Assembly: GCA_030151135.1 (NCBI GenBank)
Contig: JASLEQ010000021.1
Span: forward strand, 1 to 13,772
Reading direction: 5' to 3'
Source: Candidatus Sulfotelmatobacter sp.
GTDB taxonomy: Bacteria; Acidobacteriota; Terriglobia; Terriglobales; SbA1
DNA: 13,772 nucleotides
Positions 6,082-13,772 of the stretch are shown here, piece by piece. Made by a program: the position numbers and the translations under genes. The notes under the pieces are model-generated. The model was not told where the DNA came from. It worked only from the letters and a program-made list of their open reading frames with translations, and did no database searches. The first letter of the stretch is position 1. The number at the start of each line of letters is the position of its first letter.

Positions 6082-6163
6082 CTCAGTACTCAGTACTCGG
6101 TACCCAGTTCCAAGCGTTATCGCCGGTTCTGTACGAACTGGGTACTGAGTACCGAGTACTGGG
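6082..6163. repeat. imperfect inverted repeat of AGTACTC/GGTACTC units
   Basis: Arms 6082-6110 and 6135-6163 are complementary at 26 of 29 positions, with a 24-bp centre. The arms are built of short AGTACTC-type units (CAGTACTCAGTACTCGGTACCC), and the three differences are transitions. It fills nearly the whole 89-bp space between yajQ and the polyprenyl synthase start. It could be a REP-like element; no protein is encoded. Confidence 0.75.
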
Positions 6164-6164
6164 T

Positions 6165-6659
6165 TTAGTTCGTTCTGTAGTTCGTAAACTGCAAGTCAAT
6201 TCCGAAATCGTGGCTCTTCAGAAGCTGGATCACATCCTGCAGCGTGTCTCGGTCTTTGCCGCTGATCCGCACCAGGTCGCCCTGGATTGAAGCCTGCGCT
6301 TTTTTCTTCGAATCCTTGACCAGCTTCACAATCTCTCGGGCCTTCTCGATGGCGATACCTTGCTGCATCGTGGCCCGGCGTTTCGACGTGCCGCCCGCCG
6401 CGGGTTCCACCGGTCCGTAGGTGAACGCTTTGAGCGAAACTCCGCGCTTCACCAGCTTCTGTTGCAGCACATCGTTGACTGCCTTCAGCTTGTATTCGTC
6501 GGCCGAGTGCAGCACAATGGCGTCTTTTTCAAGTTCGATATTTGACTTCGAGTCCTTCAGGTCGAAGCGCGTGTGGATCTCCTTCAGCGCCTGCTGGATG
6601 GCGTTCGAGACCTCCTGCAGATCGACCTTGCTCACGACATCGAAGCTGTTATCGGGCAT
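6165..6659 (-). CDS. yajQ: YajQ family nucleotide-binding protein
   Basis: A 164-aa protein matching the YajQ (DUF520) family over its full length, whose members run to about 160-165 residues. It has two ferredoxin-like halves. The start MPDNSFDVVSKVDLQEV and the RFDLKDSKS stretch near 36-44 are highly typical, as are KLVKRGVS (69-76), QGIAIEKAREIVKLVK (100-115) and the C-terminal DFGIDLQFTNYR. Family members bind nucleotides or RNA, and some are reported to bind cyclic di-GMP and act as transcription cofactors; the role here is unproven. The ATG has only a weak purine run (AGAAAG) in front. It lies 58 bp after tatD on the same strand and may share its transcript. Confidence 0.93.
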   Translation of the reverse strand: MPDNSFDVVSKVDLQEVSNAIQQALKEIHTRFDLKDSKSNIELEKDAIVLHSADEYKLKAVNDVLQQKLVKRGVSLKAFTYGPVEPAAGGTSKRRATMQQGIAIEKAREIVKLVKDSKKKAQASIQGDLVRISGKDRDTLQDVIQLLKSHDFGIDLQFTNYRTN

Positions 6660-6717
6660 ATATTTCTATTCTTTCTGAAATAAAAGGAACTATCGTGAGA
6701 CTAACAGAACTAGTGAT

Positions 6718-7542
6718 TCAGCGGGAAGCGTCTTTGCTTTCAGTGATTTCAGAGATTTTGAAAAAATTGTAGAAATTGCGGGAAGTCTGCTCGCCTGCCT
6801 CTTCCATGGACAGGTTACGCAGTTCGCCGATCTTGCGGGCGGTCTCTTTCACGAATGCCGGTTCGTTCCTCTTTCCGCGATGCGGGATCGGGGTGAGATA
6901 CGGGCAGTCCGTTTCAATGAACATGCGATCAAGCGGAACCTCAAGCGCAGCGTCCCGGATTTGCTGAGCTTTAGGGAAGGTAATGTTGCCGGCGAAAGAA
7001 ATCATGAAACCCATGTCGAGCGCGCGCTTGGCTTGCGCCCATGTGCCGGTGAAGCAATGAAGAATTCCCCCAATACCTGTGGGGGCCCAATGTTCGTTGA
7101 TAAGCTGCAAACAGTCGTCCCAGGCATTGTCGCTGTCATCAGAGGGACGACAGTGAATCACAATCGGCTTTTTCGCGACCGCGGCCAGCTCCATTTGTCG
7201 AAGGAAGACCTGCCGCTGGGTCTCGCGCGGCGAATGGTCATAGTAGTAGTCGAGCCCGATCTCGCCCCAGGCAATGACTTTGGGGTGTTCCGCCAACCGC
7301 TCCATCTCAGAGTAAGCGTGATCCGACGCGAGCCGCGCTTCGTGCGGATGAATGCCGATCGTGGCGTAAATGAACGGATACTGATCGGCGAGCTTGATCC
7401 CGGCATCGAGTTCGGGCGGCCCATCCCCATTGCCGATGGCGACCATGGTCGTGACACCGGCCTCACGAGCGCGGGCGATCACCTGCTCGCGATCGGAGTC
7501 AAACTGCTTGCCATCGAGATGGGAATGAGAGTCGACGAACAT
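6718..7542 (-). CDS. tatD: TatD family metal-dependent hydrolase (DNase)
   Basis: A 274-aa TIM-barrel hydrolase of the amidohydrolase superfamily. Metal ligands are all present: H6-S-H8 in the opening VDSHSHLD, E94 in WGEIGLDYYYD, H130 in IVIHCR, H162 in LHCFTG, and D212 in ETDCPYLTP. Family members are Mg-dependent 3'-5' exonucleases acting on single-stranded or damaged DNA and RNA in the cytoplasm. The length is slightly above the usual 255-265 because of an extra polar tail. It lies 14 bp after the 137-aa gene that follows metG. metG-tatD adjacency is common in bacteria and suggests one transcript. TatD takes no part in Tat export despite the name. Confidence 0.94.
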   Translation of the reverse strand: MFVDSHSHLDGKQFDSDREQVIARAREAGVTTMVAIGNGDGPPELDAGIKLADQYPFIYATIGIHPHEARLASDHAYSEMERLAEHPKVIAWGEIGLDYYYDHSPRETQRQVFLRQMELAAVAKKPIVIHCRPSDDSDNAWDDCLQLINEHWAPTGIGGILHCFTGTWAQAKRALDMGFMISFAGNITFPKAQQIRDAALEVPLDRMFIETDCPYLTPIPHRGKRNEPAFVKETARKIGELRNLSMEEAGEQTSRNFYNFFKISEITESKDASR

Positions 7543-7556
7543 GGGCTGAGCTCGGC

Positions 7557-7970
7557 TTACAGACGTCTCATTGACGAAAGTTCGGCAAAACTCGATTCCG
7601 ACTCGAAATACGCGACGAAGACCAATGTGTCGACCGCGTGCCTGTCGAGGCCAAAGTTAGCTGCCTCTTTCGCAAAATCTGTCTTAGAAATAAGTTCCTC
7701 GAATTTAGACATGACTTCTGAGCACGATCTACTGGAGTAGTTCGACCAAGGTTCGCCGTCGAGTCGGGCCGTCGCATTCGCCTCCAGCCAATACATCTCA
7801 TAGATGGTGCTTGGGAAACGAAACTGAAATTGCCCACCGAGGCAAGCGAAGCCCCGCGATCTAGCGCTGGTCAACGACTCGGTGAAAGCTGAAACCGGCC
7901 ACCCGTATTCGTTGTCTCTCAGCGACGCGCCTTCAGCGATTTCCGGAGGTAATAAGAAATTCAGGTTCAT
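7557..7970 (-). CDS. hypothetical protein between metG and tatD
   Basis: A 137-aa acidic soluble-looking protein I do not recognise. There is no signal peptide, membrane segment or clear motif. Aromatic residues cluster in FQFRFPSTIYEMYWLEA (49-65), and the C-terminal half is helical-looking (SEVMSKFEELISK, then ETLVFVAYFESES-like segments). It starts 6 bp after the metG stop and ends 14 bp before tatD, so it is almost certainly translated from the same transcript. Its base composition looks less GC-rich than that of its neighbours (estimated by eye), with codons such as AGT, TTT, ATA and AAA more frequent, which hints at a lineage-specific insertion into the metG-tatD pair. It could be a real small gene of narrow distribution. 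Confidence 0.65.
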   Translation of the reverse strand: MNLNFLLPPEIAEGASLRDNEYGWPVSAFTESLTSARSRGFACLGGQFQFRFPSTIYEMYWLEANATARLDGEPWSNYSSRSCSEVMSKFEELISKTDFAKEAANFGLDRHAVDTLVFVAYFESESSFAELSSMRRL

Positions 7971-7976
7971 GAGACG

Positions 7977-9989
7977 CTACTTCAATCGGGCCCCCACGGG
8001 GACGTCTTCCAGAAAACTGGCCAGCGCAGGCTTCCCGCCTTCGAGGGAAGCGGCGACAATCATGCCATTCGATTCGTATCCGCGGAGTTTGCGCGGAGCG
8101 AGGTTTGCAACGATCACTACCTTGCGCCCAACAAGTGGCTCCGGCGCATACGCCTCGGCAATTCCCGCAAGCACCTGACGGACTTCCGTGCCGATATCGA
8201 TTTCCAGCCGCAAGAGCTTGTCGGACTTCGGCACGCGTTCGGCTACCTTCACGATTCCAACGCGGAGATCGACTTTCGCGAAGTCGTCAATCGTGATTCT
8301 TCCAGAACCATCCGATGACGGAGCACCCGGTACGGCGATCACCGGCGGAGCAGGTATGGCCGCGACTGGCTGCGGATTCTGTGGCTCCTGCACAGGGGCT
8401 CCTCTTCCTTCATCTTCCATTTTCTGCATCCTTTCGATAGCGCTCTTGTCGGCACGAGGAAACACCGGCTTCACTTCTCCCAGCCTGGTGCCTAACTTCA
8501 ACTGTCCCCAAGCCAGCGTATTCAAATCCAGTTTCTTGATGTCGCCCAGCCCCATCTGCTCCCAGATTTTCGCAGTCGCATCTGGAATTACCGGATGCGC
8601 CAGTGCCGTAGCGATGCGCAAGGCCTCGGCTGAGGTGTAGAGCACAGTCGCGAGGCGTGCGCGGCTGTCATCGTCCTGCTTTTCGCCCAGGGACCATGGC
8701 TCGTTCTCAACGATGTATTTATCGACAGCCGCAACCAATCCCCATGCTGTCTCCAGCGCTCGAGAAAACTGGAACTGATCGAAATACGTGCCGAACTCAC
8801 GAATCGCCTTGCGCGCAGTCTCGGCCACGGCGTCGTCCGCGGAACTCTTCGCCGCCGCGTGCGACGGGTAGGGCACTTCACCTTTGAAATACCGGTTGAT
8901 CATGGTCAGCGTACGGCTGGCGAGATTGCCGATTCCGTTCGCGAGATCCGAGTTGTAGCGCTGCACAAGGGCGTCGAATGAGAACGAGCCATCCTGCCCA
9001 AAGACGACTTCGCGCAGCAGAAAGTAGCGCAGCGCATCCGCGCCGAGTACGTCGAGAATCGTCTCCGTACGCACAATGTTGCCGCGCGACTTCGACATCT
9101 TGCTTTCTTCAAAAAGGAGCCACCCGTGCGCCACGATTGCTTTGGGCAGCGGCAGCCCTGCGGCCAAAAGGAAGGCTGGCCAGTAAACGCAATGAAATCG
9201 GACAATCTCTTTGCCGATCATGTGCACGTCGGCTGGCCAGTATTTCTTGAATGCCTCTTGCGCACCTTGGTGCTTCGATCCGTATCCGATTGCGGTGATG
9301 TAATTGGCCAGTGCATCAAGCCAAACGTAGATAACGTGCTTGGGATCGTCCGGTACTGGAATGCCCCAGGAAAATGTGGAGCGGCTGATCGAAAGATCGC
9401 GCAGGCCCGATTTCACGAATGAGATGACTTCATTGCGCCTTGTCTCGGGCCGAACGAAGTCAGGATTCGCATAAAGTTCGAGCAGCTTGTCCTGAAAGGC
9501 GGATAGCTTGAAGAAATAGTTTTCTTCGTGAACGGTCTCAGTGATGCGTCCGCAGGTAGGGCAGGGATCTCCGGGTTGCGCGCCATCGACATAGAGTTCG
9601 TCAGACACGCAATATTGGCCTGTGTACGTGCCCTTGTAGATATAGCCGTTGTCGCGAATCTGCTTGAACAGTTCCTGCACGCGCTTCTTGTGACGTTCTT
9701 CTGTCGTGCGGATGAAGTCATCATTCGAGATGCCCATCCGCTTCCACAGTGCCCGGAACTCGCCGGAAATCTCATCGGCGTACTGCTGCGGAGACTTGCC
9801 TGCGGCCTGCGCGGCGCGTTCGATCTTCTGTCCATGCTCGTCGGTGCCCGTTAGAAAGAAAGTATCGTCGCCAAGCATGCGATGGCGGCGCGCAATCGTG
9901 TCGCAGGCAATGGTCGTATAGGTGTGGCCGATATGCGGCCGCGCGTTCACGTAATAAATCGGAGTGGTGATGTAGAACTTCTTGGCCAT
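7977..9989 (-). CDS. metG: methionyl-tRNA synthetase
   Basis: A 670-aa class I aminoacyl-tRNA synthetase that charges tRNA-Met. The ATP-binding HIGH motif is at 19-22 (ARPHIGHTYT) and KMSKS at 297-301. The zinc-knuckle insert carries C127, C143 and C146 with an Asp at the fourth usual position (YCVSDEL...CPTCG), a variant seen in part of the family. The helical anticodon-binding domain follows at about 390-530. After a Pro/Ala-rich linker (about 525-565), the C-terminus is a Trbp111/EMAP-type tRNA-binding domain, ITIDDFAKVDLRVG to GMIVAAS, which usually makes the enzyme a dimer. It probably heads the transcript metG - 137-aa gene - tatD. No strong Shine-Dalgarno precedes the ATG. Confidence 0.97.
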   Translation of the reverse strand: MAKKFYITTPIYYVNARPHIGHTYTTIACDTIARRHRMLGDDTFFLTGTDEHGQKIERAAQAAGKSPQQYADEISGEFRALWKRMGISNDDFIRTTEERHKKRVQELFKQIRDNGYIYKGTYTGQYCVSDELYVDGAQPGDPCPTCGRITETVHEENYFFKLSAFQDKLLELYANPDFVRPETRRNEVISFVKSGLRDLSISRSTFSWGIPVPDDPKHVIYVWLDALANYITAIGYGSKHQGAQEAFKKYWPADVHMIGKEIVRFHCVYWPAFLLAAGLPLPKAIVAHGWLLFEESKMSKSRGNIVRTETILDVLGADALRYFLLREVVFGQDGSFSFDALVQRYNSDLANGIGNLASRTLTMINRYFKGEVPYPSHAAAKSSADDAVAETARKAIREFGTYFDQFQFSRALETAWGLVAAVDKYIVENEPWSLGEKQDDDSRARLATVLYTSAEALRIATALAHPVIPDATAKIWEQMGLGDIKKLDLNTLAWGQLKLGTRLGEVKPVFPRADKSAIERMQKMEDEGRGAPVQEPQNPQPVAAIPAPPVIAVPGAPSSDGSGRITIDDFAKVDLRVGIVKVAERVPKSDKLLRLEIDIGTEVRQVLAGIAEAYAPEPLVGRKVVIVANLAPRKLRGYESNGMIVAASLEGGKPALASFLEDVPVGARLK

Positions 9990-10065
9990 AGAGATCGTTC
10001 GTTGCTGACACCAAGAACACGAAGTTGCCGGACTCTTCTTTCGTGTAGCTTAGTGACCTTTGCGG

Positions 10066-11469
10066 TTAATCTTTTTCTTTCGTCCCGCGCACGTATTCGC
10101 GCGCTGCCTCTTGCAGGACCATCTTCAGCGGTACGTGATGCTCGGCCGCAATCCGCCGGCAGTCTTCGTATTCAGGTGCGTAGTTGGTGATGGTTCCATT
10201 CATGCTGGCGATCTTGATGCGAACCTCGCCCCATTCGGTGCGAACATTTTCCCAGCGGCGGGCCAGGCATTGTCGGGCTTCTTCGCGCCGGCGTACTCCC
10301 AGCGTGGTGGTCTCGCTGAAAATCAGCTGTACCAGTTTGTCGGCGTCTTCGGGCCTGCAGAGCACGGTTAGCAATGTGCCCGGTCGGTTCTTCTTCATCT
10401 GCACTGGCATGCCGAAGACGTCGAGAGCTCCTTCTTCAAGCAGGCGATCCATGACATAGCCGAACACTTGCGGGTTGAGATCGTCGAGGTTTGCTTCCAG
10501 GACAGTGACGGTTTCTGAATGTGTCTTGGACGCGAGACTTGGATTGGCCTCTCCGATGACGATTCGCAGCACGTTGGGATGGCCAGGAAAATCTCTGGAT
10601 CCCGCGCCGTAGGCCGATTTCTCGATCCTTAGTTCCGGAAACGCATCAAAACGCTTCGCCAGCGTCTTCACGATGGCTGCGCCGGTGGGTGTAACCAACT
10701 CCATCGGAATGCCCGATGAATAGACCGGAGCGTTTTTAAGAAGTTCCACGGTCGCGGGGGCGGGAACGGGAAAGGTGCCATGCGCGCACTTCACTGTGCC
10801 GCCGCCAACATTTAATGAAGAGCAAACGATTTCGTCGACTCCGAGTGCTTCTGCCCCGACTGAAGCGCAAACGATATCGACGATCGCATCCACGGCGCCG
10901 ACCTCGTGAAAGTGGATCGTCTCGATCGGAACGTTATGAATTTTCGCCTCGGATGCACCCAGCGCTTCGAAGATAGAGATCGCAGTTCTTTTGGCTTTGT
11001 CGGAAATCGAAGCGGCAGAGATGATTTTGCGAATCTCGTTCAGCCCGCGATGCGAATGCGCATGACCGTGATGACGGGGTTCGGAAGAGTGTGGCACGGA
11101 CGCCCCCGTCCGCGAACTGTCGCCATGAGAATGATGATGACGGTCACCATGCTCATGCTCGTGCGAGTCTTGGTGTGAGTGATCGTGTTCGTGGTGAGAG
11201 TCAGCATGTAAGGAAGCGCTCTCCACAACCGTTTCTTGCTTTGCCCAATATTCTTCCCGGGGCATGTCTTTCTCGCCGTCCACCCAAACGTCGACTTTAG
11301 TTGCGGAAATCCCGCTGCGCATTACCTTCGAAATCTCCAGCTTTGCTCCGACGCCTAACGCTGAGACAGTATCCTCGAGCAACTTGGACGGAACTCCGGC
11401 ATCCACCAGGGCGCCCAGGAACATGTCGCCACTAATTCCGGAGAAGCATTCGAGGTAGGCAATGCGCAT
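10066..11469 (-). CDS. larC: nickel pincer cofactor biosynthesis protein LarC
   Basis: A 467-aa cyclometallase of the LarC (DUF111) family, which inserts nickel into the pyridinium pincer cofactor used by lactate racemase and related enzymes. The start MRIAYLECFSGISGDMFLGAL is the family signature. Residues 88-140 are a histidine-rich insert with 19 His in 53 positions, a probable nickel store. The second half contains ETIHFHEVGAVDAIVDI, the GTFPVPAPAT stretch and ELVTPTGAAI, all typical. The gene is a single continuous frame, unlike Lactobacillus larC, which needs a frameshift. The ATG at 11469 is chosen over a TTG at 11493 because the strong promoter at 11499-11527 would start transcription near the TTG. 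No larA, larB or larE lies in the window. Confidence 0.93.
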   Translation of the reverse strand: MRIAYLECFSGISGDMFLGALVDAGVPSKLLEDTVSALGVGAKLEISKVMRSGISATKVDVWVDGEKDMPREEYWAKQETVVESASLHADSHHEHDHSHQDSHEHEHGDRHHHSHGDSSRTGASVPHSSEPRHHGHAHSHRGLNEIRKIISAASISDKAKRTAISIFEALGASEAKIHNVPIETIHFHEVGAVDAIVDIVCASVGAEALGVDEIVCSSLNVGGGTVKCAHGTFPVPAPATVELLKNAPVYSSGIPMELVTPTGAAIVKTLAKRFDAFPELRIEKSAYGAGSRDFPGHPNVLRIVIGEANPSLASKTHSETVTVLEANLDDLNPQVFGYVMDRLLEEGALDVFGMPVQMKKNRPGTLLTVLCRPEDADKLVQLIFSETTTLGVRRREEARQCLARRWENVRTEWGEVRIKIASMNGTITNYAPEYEDCRRIAAEHHVPLKMVLQEAAREYVRGTKEKD

Positions 11470-11498
11470 AAATCTGTTGTGGACCCAGACCAAATTTC

Positions 11499-11527
11499 AT
11501 CATAGGGAAGGTGCCAGACTGCGTCAA
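11499..11527 (-). promoter_or_regulatory. sigma70-type promoter of larC
   Basis: Read on the minus strand: TTGACG (-35, 11522-11527), a spacer of exactly 17 bp, then TATGAT (-10, 11499-11504). Each box matches the consensus at five of six positions. Transcription would begin near 11492, giving a leader of about 23 nt before the larC ATG. It faces the argS gene; TAAAAT at 11552-11557 could be the -10 box for argS but has no good -35 partner. Confidence 0.7.
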
Positions 11528-11588
11528 ACGCGGTAGCGTGCCGGGGTCTGTTAAAATCACTTTTTCTTCAACAGCTTAGAGGACCTTC

Positions 11589-13592
11589 TTGTATCGCTAT
11601 CTAGAACATCTTCTTGCCGGGCGCGTGCTTGAGTGTCTGCAAAAACGGCATCCGGGCGTTGCGCTGCCCCCGGTTATCGTGGAGCAGCCGCCGAAGGTAG
11701 AACTGGGCGACTTCGCCATCCCGATTTTTCCCTTTGCCAAGCCGCTGCGTTCGGCTCCGCTGAAGGTCGCGCAGGCTATTAAGGATGAGATCGGGCCGGT
11801 GGAGGGGATCGCCAAGATGCAGGTCGCTCCTCCCGGATATCTGAACATCAGAATTGACCGCGCGTGGATGGCTGATGCATTAGCGAAAGACCAAAAGCCA
11901 GCTGCAGATGTTCCCTCGGGCAAAATTCTGGTTGAGCATTCCAGCATCAATCCGAATAAAGCGGCGCATATCGGACATCTGCGCAATGCGATCCTTGGGG
12001 ACACGTTCGTGCGCTTACTGCGCTATGCAGGAAGGAAAGTCGATGTTCAAAACTACATCGACAATACCGGGGTGCAGGTTGCGGATGTAGTGGTCGGCTT
12101 CATGCACCTGGAAAAGAAGTCGCGTACTGAAATCGAATCTCTCGCTCGGCAGCCACGGTTCGACTATTACTGCTGGGATGTCTACGCTCACGTCTTTCAA
12201 TGGTACGAAACGGACAAGCAAAATCAGCAGGCGCGACTTCAGACGCTGCATGCGATTGAAGATGCCACGAGCGAGACAGCGACCATTGCCGACGTGATTT
12301 CGACTGCCGTTCTGCGCAGGCATCTCGAGACGATGGACCGTCTCGACATCGAATACGACTTCCTACCGCGGGAGAGTGAGATCCTGCACCTGCACTTCTG
12401 GAATGCAGCGTTCGAGAAGCTCAAGGCGGCTGGAGTTTTGACGTTCGAACCCGACGGTAAGAACAAAGGCTGCTGGGTGATGCGGCGGGCGGGCACCTCA
12501 GAAGCAACTCTTACCCCAGAGGAGACCTCGCCCGAGGCCGACAAAGACGAGGACGAGCTTGCCGAAGAGGATCAGAAAGTGATCGTCCGATCCAACGGGA
12601 CCGTGGGCTATGTCGGCAAAGACATTGCATACCACATGTGGAAGTTCGGCCTGCTCGGACTGGATTTCGGATATCGCAGGTTTTACCGTTATCCGAACGA
12701 GCATGACTGCTGGATCTCCACGACCAGCGGTGAGAAGGATCATCCGCACTTTGGTGACGTCGCTGAAAACTACAACGTCATCGACGTGCGACAGTCGGAA
12801 GCGCAAAACACAGTAAAGGACGCTTTGCGCGAACTGGGTCATGGAGAAGCGGCTGATCATTTCACCCACTTCTCGTACGGCATGGTTGTCCTGACTCCCC
12901 GTTGTGCTGCCGAACTCGGCTACAACCTGACCGAAGAAGAAAAGTCCCGCCCCTGGATTGGGGTATCCGGCCGTAAGGGCTTCGGTGTGAAAGCCGATGA
13001 CCTGCTCGATCAGCTCATAGCATCGGCCAAGAAAGAAGTGGATTCACGTCACCCTCAACTCAGCGAAGCGGAACGGCAAGACATCGCCACGCAGATCGCG
13101 ATCGGCGCTCTGCGCTACTTCATGTTGAAGTACACCAAGCAGTCGGTGATCGCGTTCGACTTCAAAGATGCACTCAGCTTCGAAGGCGAGACTGGACCTT
13201 ACGCACAGTATGCCGTGGTGCGGGCGACTAGCATCTTCCGCAAGGCGGGTGTCGATGCGGACTCTTTCAGCAAAGAAACGAAACTCTCTCCCGCGGAACT
13301 GGGCGCATTTTTGACCACTGAAGGCGCCAACGAAATCTGGGAACTCTGGCTCGCGGCCTCAAAAACTTCATCCATCATCGACCAGTGCATCGCGACGACT
13401 GAGCCTGCCTATCTTGCCAAGCATGTATTTCAACTCGCTCAGCTGTTCAACACCTTCTACCATCGCGTCCCCATCTTGAGCGAAGCGGACGAACAGCGGA
13501 AGCAGTTCCTGCTGACCACCGTAGCCGTAGTTCGCCGGGAGTTGATTCGGTCGCTGGCCGTCATGGGTATCACCGTGCCGCCCGTCATGTAG
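11589..13592 (+). CDS. argS: arginyl-tRNA synthetase
   Basis: A 667-aa class I aminoacyl-tRNA synthetase that charges tRNA-Arg. It has an N-terminal Add-1-type domain (about 1-105), the HIGH motif at 127-130 (NKAAHIGHLRNA), and the NYIDNTGVQVADVV stretch. In place of KMSKS is VSGRKGFGVKADDLL, the form usual for this enzyme. The C-terminal DALR anticodon-binding domain ends in the typical ITVPPVM. A strongly acidic stretch at about 303-330 (PEADKDEDELAEEDQK) lies just before VIVRSNGTVGYVGKDIAYH and looks like a surface insertion. The start is TTG, chosen because AGAGGA lies five bases upstream and the first in-frame ATG would remove 76 residues of conserved domain. It is divergent from larC. 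Confidence 0.95.
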   Translation: MYRYLEHLLAGRVLECLQKRHPGVALPPVIVEQPPKVELGDFAIPIFPFAKPLRSAPLKVAQAIKDEIGPVEGIAKMQVAPPGYLNIRIDRAWMADALAKDQKPAADVPSGKILVEHSSINPNKAAHIGHLRNAILGDTFVRLLRYAGRKVDVQNYIDNTGVQVADVVVGFMHLEKKSRTEIESLARQPRFDYYCWDVYAHVFQWYETDKQNQQARLQTLHAIEDATSETATIADVISTAVLRRHLETMDRLDIEYDFLPRESEILHLHFWNAAFEKLKAAGVLTFEPDGKNKGCWVMRRAGTSEATLTPEETSPEADKDEDELAEEDQKVIVRSNGTVGYVGKDIAYHMWKFGLLGLDFGYRRFYRYPNEHDCWISTTSGEKDHPHFGDVAENYNVIDVRQSEAQNTVKDALRELGHGEAADHFTHFSYGMVVLTPRCAAELGYNLTEEEKSRPWIGVSGRKGFGVKADDLLDQLIASAKKEVDSRHPQLSEAERQDIATQIAIGALRYFMLKYTKQSVIAFDFKDALSFEGETGPYAQYAVVRATSIFRKAGVDADSFSKETKLSPAELGAFLTTEGANEIWELWLAASKTSSIIDQCIATTEPAYLAKHVFQLAQLFNTFYHRVPILSEADEQRKQFLLTTVAVVRRELIRSLAVMGITVPPVM

Positions 13593-13634
13593 AATGCCAG
13601 CACACAGCATGGCGACTCGTCCTGCTTGTCCCTG

Positions 13635-13772
13635 ATGAAGTCAGATTCGGCATCCTCGCCGGCTCCGCATTGGCCCCGCCGCATTCTGCTCGGGGTCGTT
13701 CTCCTCCTTGGCACCGCAGCCGTTGCCGGATTCATCTACGAGAACGTTGCCGAAGCCCGGGACCGGCGCTTT
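13635..13772 (+). CDS. N-terminus of a membrane-anchored protein, possibly alpha/beta hydrolase (cut by window end)
   Basis: The frame is open from the ATG at 13635 to the end of the window (46 codons). It begins with a polar, Ser/Pro-rich dozen residues and Arg-Arg, then a single hydrophobic helix (about 17-34, ILLGVVLLLGTAAVAGFIY), then ENVAEARDRRF. The helix followed by an E-A-R-D-R-R-[FY] segment is how many membrane-anchored alpha/beta hydrolases begin, just before their first strand; no catalytic residue is visible yet. No Shine-Dalgarno is evident. It lies 42 bp after argS and may be co-transcribed. The family assignment is tentative. Confidence 0.45.
   Translation, partial: MKSDSASSPAPHWPRRILLGVVLLLGTAAVAGFIYENVAEARDRRF

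Noticed and set aside
6079..6163. Short repeated AGTACTC units, considered as a CRISPR or tandem array
   Set aside because: Units are 7-8 bp with no spacers and are arranged as two inverted arms; no cas genes are present.
12900..13020. Missing KMSKS motif in argS
   Set aside because: Many arginyl-tRNA synthetases lack canonical KMSKS; the VSGRKG segment here is the normal counterpart.

Overview
The window looks like chromosomal DNA of a GC-rich soil-type bacterium, most likely an Acidobacteriota (Terriglobia-like). This is an inference from gene content, family-level resemblance and the repeat type; there is no rRNA or other decisive marker.

Layout. At the left edge (1-132, +) is the tail of a protein ending in a SEC-C zinc-binding motif, apparently frame-shifted. 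A cruciform-forming REP/MITE-like element follows (223-346). From 398 to 11469 every recognised protein gene is on the minus strand. In transcription order these are larC (nickel-pincer cofactor), metG, an unknown 137-aa gene, tatD, yajQ, a long-chain polyprenyl diphosphate synthase, a DedA-rhodanese membrane protein, an MFS transporter, a CYTH-domain protein, and a DUF2231-Rieske protein. At the right edge argS and the start of a probable alpha/beta hydrolase run on the plus strand, divergent from larC. A consensus-like sigma70 promoter for larC lies in the larC/argS gap.

Two things stand out. (1) The DedA-rhodanese gene carries an in-frame TGA two codons after the rhodanese catalytic Cys. 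The frame then stays open for 52 more codons that encode the rest of a normal rhodanese domain. A bacterial-SECIS-like stem-loop starts just after the TGA. The best reading is a selenoprotein (323 aa, Sec271, Cys-Thr-Sec motif) that ordinary gene calling would cut to 270 aa. (2) The 632-bp gap between the polyprenyl synthase and DedA genes has no convincing protein gene. It contains a nested set of perfect helices, including long-range 10-bp stems, and the wobble pairs consistently favour transcription on the plus strand. It looks like an undescribed structured RNA of about 430 nt.

The genes are mostly housekeeping: aminoacyl-tRNA synthetases, isoprenoid chain synthesis, a DNase/quality-control-type hydrolase and a nucleotide-binding protein. 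Mixed in are membrane and redox genes with less certain roles. metG, the 137-aa gene and tatD are tightly spaced and probably co-transcribed. The MFS and CYTH genes are also close (12 bp).
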